Shown here piece after piece: positions 57,969-64,000 of a stretch of DNA of 64,000 nt. Position 1 is the first letter of the stretch, and every line of letters begins with the position of its first letter. Made by a program: the position numbers and the translations under genes. This DNA is from Sphingomonas oleivorans (lineage in GTDB: Bacteria; Pseudomonadota; Alphaproteobacteria; Sphingomonadales; Sphingomonadaceae). The notes below the pieces were generated by a model. That model did no database searches. It was not told the DNA's origin and worked only from the letters and a program-made list of their open reading frames with translations. Where the stretch lies: contig NZ_NWBU01000004.1 in the NCBI RefSeq assembly GCF_003050615.1, forward strand, positions 558,001 through 622,000. Reading direction: 5' to 3'.

Positions 57969-58921
57969 GCGTTGCCGCTCCCGATCGCGGCACGGCGGGC
58001 GGAAAGAAGCGGCTTCAGCAGCAAATTGGCCGGCCCCGCGAGGAAGGACGCCACCACCCATGACGTCCAGGCGCGAATGTTCCACGCATCGAGCTTGGTC
58101 GCCAGCCGGAGATGCGCGACCGCGCCCTCCCGGTCGCCGGCGAGGAATTTATAGTTGCCGAGCTTGCGGGCCCGCTCGGCCAGGCGGCGCGGCACGATCG
58201 GCAGCAGCCGCGTCTCCTCCGCCGCGAACTTGAATGCGACATAGGCGTGATGTGCCATCAGATCCTTTCGCCCGCCGGTGATGCTCGTCGTCCGGTTGCG
58301 CTTGTAGAGCAGCGGCGCATCCACGAGCGCGAACCGGCAGACGCGCGACAGACGCAGATAGAAATCAGTATCCTCGAACACGCGGACCGCCGCATCGAAT
58401 CGCCCCGCCGCCTCAAATGCATCGCGTCGCAGCAGGATTGTCGAAGGGATGATCGGCGGATCGTTCAGGAAATAGGTCAATGTCAGATCCGTGTTGCGCG
58501 TAATGTCGAGCACGCCGGCCGCGCGCGCGGCGCTCAGATCCTGATTCGGGAAAGTATAATAATCGGCATAGACGAGACCGACCCCTGCATCGCGATCAAG
58601 CAGCGGCAACTGCTTCTCCAGCTTGTCGGGCGTCCAGAGATCGTCACCATCGAGAATCGCCAGATAGGGAGAGGTGCAGCGCGTCGCGGCGAGATTACGG
58701 TTGCCGGGAAGGCCGAGCCCGCCCTCGCCGTAGATCACCTCGATCCTGGGGTCGAGCGCCTCGATCGCGTGCAAAACGGCGATCGTATCGGGCGCAGAGC
58801 CGTCGTCGGCGATGACGATCCGGTCGATCACATCGGCGCGAGTCTGATCGAGAACGGAGCGCACTGCCGCCTCGATATAAGGTCCTTCATTGTAACAGGT
58901 CATGATGACCGAGCACGTCAT
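57965..58921 (-). CDS. glycosyltransferase family 2 protein
   Basis: A 318-residue GT-A glycosyltransferase. It starts MTCSVIMTCYNEGPYIEAAV, has the nucleotide-binding IADDGSAPDT and the metal-binding DGDDLWTPDKLEKQL (DxD motif), then EDTDFYLRLSRVC. It transfers a sugar from UDP- or GDP-donor in the cytoplasm and is followed by an extended helical C-terminus. ATG 58921 has GGGGAAG upstream; the frame is open to 58987. It begins a block of three overlapping glycosyltransferase genes. Confidence 0.9.
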   Translation of the reverse strand: MTCSVIMTCYNEGPYIEAAVRSVLDQTRADVIDRIVIADDGSAPDTIAVLHAIEALDPRIEVIYGEGGLGLPGNRNLAATRCTSPYLAILDGDDLWTPDKLEKQLPLLDRDAGVGLVYADYYTFPNQDLSAARAAGVLDITRNTDLTLTYFLNDPPIIPSTILLRRDAFEAAGRFDAAVRVFEDTDFYLRLSRVCRFALVDAPLLYKRNRTTSITGGRKDLMAHHAYVAFKFAAEETRLLPIVPRRLAERARKLGNYKFLAGDREGAVAHLRLATKLDAWNIRAWTSWVVASFLAGPANLLLKPLLSARRAAIGSGNA

Positions 58922-59307
58922 GCCGAAACTTCCCCGCCCGAACATGGTGTGTTCGCCAGACGTAGGCGAATAAACTATTGCCGACAAGACGCTTCCTACA
59001 GCCCGAGGCGATAGACGAAGAACGAATCCGTTCCAGACAGAAAATGAAATGAACTCGTCATGTTGAAGGGGGCTGGTCAGATATTAACAATCGCGCAATC
59101 ATTATGCTAAGATAGTCGAGGGGGAGATCGGCAAGGCCGGGGGCAGGCGATACGTTTGACGACGTAGAGCATGGCTATCCGGCCAATCATTGCCAAAAAT
59201 TCGCCGCGGAAACATCCGGCCGGATCGGACGCCCGTTCGCCAGCCGATGTCGCCCGGAGGACAATGATACGGAATCAGCGCTGTTTCACTGTAGGGCGGG
59301 AGAATCC
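58922..59307. other. divergent intergenic region of the polysaccharide locus
   Basis: A 386-base interval between the minus-strand glycosyltransferase block and the plus-strand acyltransferase. No gene is supported. It should hold promoters for both directions; one candidate is listed separately. Confidence 0.5.
59084..59113 (+). promoter_or_regulatory. possible sigma-70 promoter for the acyltransferase gene
   Basis: TTAACA and TAAGAT are separated by 18 bases in the divergent region, in the plus direction. It is about 195 bases before the acyltransferase start, so the 5' leader would be long. The match is only moderate. Confidence 0.25.
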
Positions 59308-61308
59308 ATGAAGTATCGGAGCGATATTGACGGGCTGAGAGCGGTCGCCGTCCTTTCGGTCATCCTTTTCCATATCGGATTCCGAGTCTTCTCGGGTGGT
59401 TATGTCGGCGTCGATGTCTTCTTCGTGATCTCGGGCTACCTCATCACCGCGATATTGAAGAGTGACGCCGAGACAGGGCAGTTCTCGATCGTAAAATTCT
59501 ACGAACGCCGCATCCGACGTATATTTCCCGCTCTGTTCTGCATGATGCTTGCGACAAGCATCGTCGCCCTACTTATCTTCCTGCCCGATGACCTCGCCGG
59601 CTATGGCGGAAGCGTCTGGGCTGCAACCCTATCCGTCTCAAACATCCTGTTCTGGGACCAGGCCGATTATTTCGATGCGCCGGCGGAAATGAAGCCACTG
59701 CTCCATACCTGGTCGCTCTCGGTCGAGGAGCAATTCTATCTCTTCTTCCCGCTCTTCCTGATCCTGGCCTATCGCTATGGCTCGCGGCGCTTCCTGTCTG
59801 GAACGATTATCGCTGTCGCGCTGACCTCCTTCGCGCTCAGCATCTGGGCGGCTGACAGGGTGCCCGTCGCGGCTTTCTATCTGCTGCCGACGCGTGCGTG
59901 GGAATTGTTGCTCGGCTCGATCCTGGCGCTCGGTATCGTGCCGCCGCTCCGCTCCCGTCCGGCTGCGGAGGCCTGCGGCATGGCTGGGCTGGCGCTCATC
60001 GCCATCGCCGTCTTCACCTATGACAGCAAGACGATCTTTCCGGGCCTTGCGGCGCTGCCACCCTGCCTCGGCGCGGTGCTGATCATCCATTCCGGCCAGC
60101 ATCTGAAGGACGGGCTCGCCCAACGCATCCTGGGCTCGCCGCCGGCCCGATTCATCGGCCTGATCTCCTTCTCGCTCTATCTCTGGCATTGGCCGCTGAT
60201 CGTCTTCGCCAAATATCTAAGCATCGATCCCCTCGCGACGCCGGTGGTACTGCTCGTCCTCACCCTCACCTTCGTCCTCGCCTATCTGTCCTGGCGATTC
60301 GTCGAGCAGCCGTTCCGCCATCCCGGCGGCGGCTGGACACGGGCGAGAATCTTTACCTTCGGCTTCGCCTCAATGATCGCCGCGGTCATCTTCGGCGGAT
60401 CCATCTCGCTGGCGCAGGGCTTTCCCGGGCGTATGCCGGAGCAAGTGCTGCGCATAGCCGACGAAAAAAGCTATCTGGATGCTGACCGCAGCTGCCATCA
60501 AGCCTTCCTGAAGCAGATAACGGCGGAAAAGCTGTGCATCAGGGGAGCCTCCGGCCGCGCACCCAGCTTCCTACTGGTCGGCGACAGTCATGCCGGCGCG
60601 GTTGCAGGCAGCGTGTTCGAGGCAGCGGCCCGCAAGGGCCTGTCGGGCGTCCAACTCAGCGATTCGGGCTATCGCCCGATGCCGGGCTTCCTGAAGCATG
60701 GCGAGCAAGCCAAATATGCCTGGATGCACAAGCAGTTGGTCCGCGTCCTAGAAGAACGGCCGAGCATCCGGACCGTTCTTGTCGTGATCTACTGGCATCA
60801 GGCCGTGGACAGCACCGAATATTATAATGCTCAAGGGCGACGACTGAGCGGCCGTGACGGCACGAGCCAGGGTCTCACTGCACTCGTCAACGCCTATCCT
60901 GATCGTCATTTCATTTTCATGACCGCGCCGGCCATGTCGATGACGTTCGGCGCAAATCCGGCCGCCCGCGCCGCGCTGTTCGGCTATGATTATGCGCCTT
61001 CCGTTCCGTTGGCGGATTTTCATGCCATGGAGGCTTCCTATCGTCCGATCATGGCCGATCTGGCACAGCATGCGAATGTCGACGTAATGGACATTACCAA
61101 TCTGCTGTGCGGGGCCGGGGGGTGCTCGGGGCTGATCGGCGGGCAGCTTGCCTATCGCGACAATAATCACCTGTCGACGGCGGCAGCCAGGGCTTTGATC
61201 CCCGCCTTCGAGGCGGCTTTGACGATGTCCCATCCGCCTGCGCAGGAGCGGCTGACGCTCGACGCCCCGGCGCAGGCGGATGGGCGGGTCCGCCCCGCCC
61301 ATTGGTAG
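59308..61308 (+). CDS. acyltransferase with C-terminal SGNH domain (OafA type)
   Basis: A 666-residue two-part protein. Residues 1-370 form the membrane acyltransferase: YRSDIDGLRAVAVLSVILFH, GGYVGVDVFFVISGYLITAI and ERRIRRIFPALFCMML. Residues about 380-650 form a periplasmic SGNH hydrolase-like domain with the nucleophile in GDSH (Ser427) and the acid/base pair Asp618 and His621 (YRDNNHLS). Such fusions take acyl groups across the membrane and attach them to O-antigen or exopolysaccharide. It ends 1 base before the convergent O-antigen-ligase-like gene. Confidence 0.92.
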   Translation: MKYRSDIDGLRAVAVLSVILFHIGFRVFSGGYVGVDVFFVISGYLITAILKSDAETGQFSIVKFYERRIRRIFPALFCMMLATSIVALLIFLPDDLAGYGGSVWAATLSVSNILFWDQADYFDAPAEMKPLLHTWSLSVEEQFYLFFPLFLILAYRYGSRRFLSGTIIAVALTSFALSIWAADRVPVAAFYLLPTRAWELLLGSILALGIVPPLRSRPAAEACGMAGLALIAIAVFTYDSKTIFPGLAALPPCLGAVLIIHSGQHLKDGLAQRILGSPPARFIGLISFSLYLWHWPLIVFAKYLSIDPLATPVVLLVLTLTFVLAYLSWRFVEQPFRHPGGGWTRARIFTFGFASMIAAVIFGGSISLAQGFPGRMPEQVLRIADEKSYLDADRSCHQAFLKQITAEKLCIRGASGRAPSFLLVGDSHAGAVAGSVFEAAARKGLSGVQLSDSGYRPMPGFLKHGEQAKYAWMHKQLVRVLEERPSIRTVLVVIYWHQAVDSTEYYNAQGRRLSGRDGTSQGLTALVNAYPDRHFIFMTAPAMSMTFGANPAARAALFGYDYAPSVPLADFHAMEASYRPIMADLAQHANVDVMDITNLLCGAGGCSGLIGGQLAYRDNNHLSTAAARALIPAFEAALTMSHPPAQERLTLDAPAQADGRVRPAHW

Positions 61309-61309
61309 C

Positions 61310-62734
61310 CTATTTGGCGGTGCTGCTCTTGAGTGGCAGCAGGAAGCGAAGCCTGCTGACCATATCGGCGGCCGCCGATGAGCCGGCAGAGGCTCCGCCT
61401 GTCCAAGCCTGCGCATTGCCGACGCCGAGAAGTGCCGCATAGAGGCATCCCACCGCCGGAATCTGAATGCTGAAATCAGTAAGCGCATGGACTCCGACGA
61501 GGACCGAAGCGGCGAAGGCGAGCGAGGGAAAGACGCTGTCACGGTTGCGCCGATAGGCGCCGACAAGGCAGAGGAGCGCAAGCCAGACGATGACCGCAGC
61601 CAGCATCGCCGCCGCTGGCAGGCCGAGTTCAGCGGCAAGCTCCAAATAGCTGTTATGCGCGAGCGTGAAGGTCTGACGACCCGGCAATGTCATGTCGCGA
61701 TAGAGGGGCAGGAGGCTCGCAAATCCGCCATAGCCCTGCCCCGTCCATGGCGCGCTGTCGATCATGCGCCTGGTCAGTTCAAACAGCGGCAGACGATCGA
61801 TTCCGTCCGTCCCCTCGAGCCGATCAAGCAGGCCGTCGCCACTGGAGCCGACAAGTGGCAGAGCCGCGAGCAGCGAGATGATAAGCGCAATCAGTCGCGC
61901 CCGCAGCGTCACGATCGCGCGTCCCACGAGGATCAGCGTCAGTAATCCGATCGCGGTCGCCGCAAAACCCATACGCGAATGACTTTGCAGCCAAGCCATG
62001 GCGATCACGATCAGGAGCGTTCCGAACAGAGCAGGCGCGCCGCGCAGCGCTTCGAAGAAACGTCCGATGCGGCTGAGCGACGGATCGGCATATCGCCAGT
62101 TCCGCCGAAACAGATGGATGGTCAGGGCAAAGACCGTAAGCAGCCCGAGGCCAGCGAAGGTGGCATAGCTGTTGCGATTGACGAAGGTGCCCGTCACATC
62201 GTCCAGATAGGCCCAACGCTCATACCAGAGCAGCAGCCTGTTGCCAGCGATATAGTTGATAAGACCGTATAGCGCATAGGCACCCGAGGAAATGCCGATC
62301 CAGCGCAGCAGTTGAAATGCGCGATCCCTGTCCCGCCCGAACTGCAAGGCGAGCCAGAATATGCCGCCAAAGGTCAGGAGCCGGATCAGTGAAGCGAGCC
62401 CGTCCTGCGGCGCGATGGTAACGCTAGCCGCGAGCGGCCTGCCGAGCGCGGTGCCCGCGATCGTCCAGAGCGGATGCGCCCAGCCCTGCACCGGCGTGGT
62501 GATCGCCTGAAGCAGCACCCAGATGACCACGACGAAATAACCGATCACGGCTGGCCACAACATGCCCCGCCAGACGATAGGCACGCGTCTCGCCGCCGCA
62601 AGCCACGCCCAACCGAGAAGGAGCAGAGCGATGACCAACCCCGCGAGGCTCCAGGCCCAGGGACGATAGCCGCCGAACGGCAAAGCCAGGAGGCTCAACG
62701 TCAGGAGCAGCGCGATCCACGGCGCACGTATCAT
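61310..62734 (-). CDS. O-antigen ligase / polymerase-like membrane protein
   Basis: A 474-residue membrane protein with about twelve helices and a long periplasmic loop. The Wzy_C/WaaL pattern is clear: FVNRNSYATFAGLGLLTVFA (about residues 184-203), SRMGFAATAIGLLTLI, and RMIDSAPWTGQGYGGFASLL with HNSYLELAAELGLPAA. It polymerises or transfers polysaccharide chains on the periplasmic side. The ATG at 62734 overlaps the stop of the upstream gene by one base (TGATG), giving coupled translation. It is more typical of this class than the 443-residue protein at 48941-50272. Confidence 0.88.
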   Translation of the reverse strand: MIRAPWIALLLTLSLLALPFGGYRPWAWSLAGLVIALLLLGWAWLAAARRVPIVWRGMLWPAVIGYFVVVIWVLLQAITTPVQGWAHPLWTIAGTALGRPLAASVTIAPQDGLASLIRLLTFGGIFWLALQFGRDRDRAFQLLRWIGISSGAYALYGLINYIAGNRLLLWYERWAYLDDVTGTFVNRNSYATFAGLGLLTVFALTIHLFRRNWRYADPSLSRIGRFFEALRGAPALFGTLLIVIAMAWLQSHSRMGFAATAIGLLTLILVGRAIVTLRARLIALIISLLAALPLVGSSGDGLLDRLEGTDGIDRLPLFELTRRMIDSAPWTGQGYGGFASLLPLYRDMTLPGRQTFTLAHNSYLELAAELGLPAAAMLAAVIVWLALLCLVGAYRRNRDSVFPSLAFAASVLVGVHALTDFSIQIPAVGCLYAALLGVGNAQAWTGGASAGSSAAADMVSRLRFLLPLKSSTAK

Positions 62735-63414
62735 CAAAGCCCGGCCTTTCGCTTGGCGACGAGCTTGGCATAAGCGCTCTCGAAATTTCGAGACAATTCG
62801 GGTTCGGACCACAAGGCCGCGCGGATGAAGGGCTCGGCTGCATTCGCGCGCGCGACCTTCGCCACACCCGATCGGCTATTCCGCATGCTCAGCCGCACCT
62901 GATCCGCGAGCAACTCGGCAAGCTCGGGATCAACGATGGGGAACATGCGAAAGCCGAGTTCGAGCCGCGCGTTCATCAGCCCGGGGACATAGCGCCCAGT
63001 AAGCACCGACATCTGCCAGGCCTGCTGCGCGCCTCGCTTGTCGTTCGCGGCCAGCCGCAGCGCGGCGAGGCGCGCCCAATTATAGGGTGAGGCCGGCGCC
63101 GCGGCCAAGGCATCACGCAGCAGCCGTTCGACATCCGCCACATCCCCGGCCGATCGTCTCTGGCTCGACGTCAATTCGAACAGGGCGATCGCCGCATTCG
63201 TCCGGTAGCGGGCGGATTCGAAGAACGCTGCCGCGCGCTGATTGGCGCGCGCCGCATCGAGCAATGCATCGCGCGATGGCGATTGCCGTTCCTGGATCTG
63301 CGCGAGCGTCGTATCCGCCGAAAGCGCGGTGCATGCGGCGATGAACGAAGGAAGCGACAGCGACAAAAGCAGAATGGCCGGAATGAGGGCAATCAAGATT
63401 GGCGCGAGGCGCAT
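62734..63414 (-). CDS. TPR-like membrane-anchored hypothetical protein
   Basis: A 226-residue protein. A hydrophobic N-terminal helix (LAPILIALIPAILLLSLSLP) anchors it in the inner membrane or is a signal peptide. The remainder is alanine-rich and helical with TPR-like spacing (DVERLLRDALAAAPASPYNW, ARLAALRLAANDKRGAQQAW). Proteins of this kind occur beside O-antigen ligase-like genes, but the function is not known. ATG 63414 has GAGGTG upstream. It overlaps the start of the downstream ligase-like gene by one base, so the two proteins are probably partners. Confidence 0.65.
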   Translation of the reverse strand: MRLAPILIALIPAILLLSLSLPSFIAACTALSADTTLAQIQERQSPSRDALLDAARANQRAAAFFESARYRTNAAIALFELTSSQRRSAGDVADVERLLRDALAAAPASPYNWARLAALRLAANDKRGAQQAWQMSVLTGRYVPGLMNARLELGFRMFPIVDPELAELLADQVRLSMRNSRSGVAKVARANAAEPFIRAALWSEPELSRNFESAYAKLVAKRKAGL

Positions 63415-63509
63415 CCCGCCACCTCTATGAAGGCGGGTCACGCCTTCGCGCCCTCTGCTTTCGCTATCCCTTGCGAATGGCTCCCCGCTGCCATGGCACC
63501 AAAACCCCC

Positions 63510-64000
63510 TCAGGCTTTGGTGCCATAATAAGCGCCATATCGCGAATAATGATAGCCATAGTCGCCATAGCCGTAATTGGCCTGGCGGGAGATATCGACG
63601 CGGCTCAACACCGAGCCGACCAGCGGCGCGCCGACGCGATAGATCTGCTTTATCACATTCTGGACGACCGGCACCGGCGTATGCCCCCAGCGCACGACCA
63701 ACACCATCTTGTCAACCATCTTGGCGATGATCTGGCTGTCGGTCATCGGCACGAAGGGCGGCGTATCGATCACGACCAGATCGAATTCGGCGCGCAGCCT
63801 TTCCAGCAAGCTCGCCATGTGATCGGATCGCAACAGATCAGGCGGATTAATGGCGCCATGACCCGCTGGCAGGACAAGCATGCCGCTCTTGTCGTCCTGC
63901 TGCAGCGCCGCCTCAAGGCTCACCTCGCCGCTCAGCACCTGCACCAGACCGACATGATTCTCGACGCCCAGCGCCTGATGCACGCGCGGATGCCGCATAT
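63510..64000 (-). CDS. CpsD/CapB-type tyrosine autokinase, C-terminal part (partial)
   Basis: The C-terminal 160 or so residues of a polysaccharide-synthesis tyrosine kinase (BY-kinase). The visible Walker B-like motif is LVVIDTPPFVP, preceded by LLPAG-type text (GMLVLPAGHGAINPPDLL) and the RHPRVHQALG segment that follows the Walker A' motif. The gene runs past base 64000. The tail ends in a cluster of tyrosines (NYGYGDYGYHYSRYGAYYG), the site of autophosphorylation that controls chain length and export. The Wzc-type membrane domain, if fused, lies outside the window. Confidence 0.88.
   Translation of the reverse strand, partial: MRHPRVHQALGVENHVGLVQVLSGEVSLEAALQQDDKSGMLVLPAGHGAINPPDLLRSDHMASLLERLRAEFDLVVIDTPPFVPMTDSQIIAKMVDKMVLVVRWGHTPVPVVQNVIKQIYRVGAPLVGSVLSRVDISRQANYGYGDYGYHYSRYGAYYGTKA

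Overview
The window is a GC-rich chromosomal segment of an alphaproteobacterium, most likely Sphingomonadales (Sphingomonas-like). The reasons are the dense TonB-receptor/FecI/FecR module, the phosphate-selective-type porin, the style of the exopolysaccharide locus and the many very short intergenic regions. No rRNA, CRISPR array, transposase or integrase was found. One tRNA gene, tRNA-Ser(GGA), is present.

Region 1 (1-14.1 kb) is accessory and partly decaying. It opens with the 3' end of an IlvD/Edd-type sugar-acid dehydratase. A minus-strand block follows that encodes a PaoABC-type periplasmic aldehyde oxidoreductase (Tat-exported 2Fe-2S subunit, FAD/4Fe-4S subunit, molybdopterin subunit), an XdhC-type maturation factor, a RibD/DHFR-family reductase, an SDR, a membrane-anchored cyclophilin-like protein, a cysteine hydrolase, a LysR regulator and an MFS pump. 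At least five gene remnants lie among these genes: an alpha/beta hydrolase with several frameshifts, the 3' end of a zinc alcohol dehydrogenase, the 3' end of a second molybdopterin subunit, an HxlR tail and an epimerase fragment.

Region 2 (12-29.2 kb) is mostly core-like: tRNA-Ser, a periplasmic cyclophilin, a DUF2279 protein, a FosA-like glyoxalase-fold protein, a Tyr/Gly-rich lipoprotein, an OprO/P-type porin, aconitase with a strong terminator followed by a 9-copy heptamer repeat, GalE, a DUF389 membrane protein, a second cysteine hydrolase closely related to the one in region 1, an HAD phosphatase, an atypical DAACS symporter, small proteins and a metallophosphatase.

Region 3 (29.2-44.9 kb) holds a three-gene RND efflux operon with a divergent LysR regulator and a clear palindromic candidate operator. 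Thioredoxin 2, a truncated EAL domain, an aldo/keto reductase with a divergent LysR regulator, and a complete FecI-FecR-TonB receptor (STN domain) module with a secreted partner protein follow.

Region 4 (45-64 kb) is an exopolysaccharide biosynthesis locus read mainly on the minus strand. It encodes a C-terminal BY-kinase/CpsD fragment at the window edge, a TPR-like protein, two Wzy/O-antigen-ligase-like membrane proteins, four glycosyltransferases, a polysaccharide pyruvyl transferase, a Wzx-type flippase, a UDP-glucuronate 4-epimerase-like enzyme, a secreted GH16 glycanase, two membrane acyltransferases (one with a SGNH domain) and a radical SAM protein. The gene set suggests an acidic, pyruvylated and acylated heteropolysaccharide made by a Wzx/Wzy route. 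UDP-galactose could come from GalE in region 2. The AT-rich intergenic stretches here stand out against the rest of the window.
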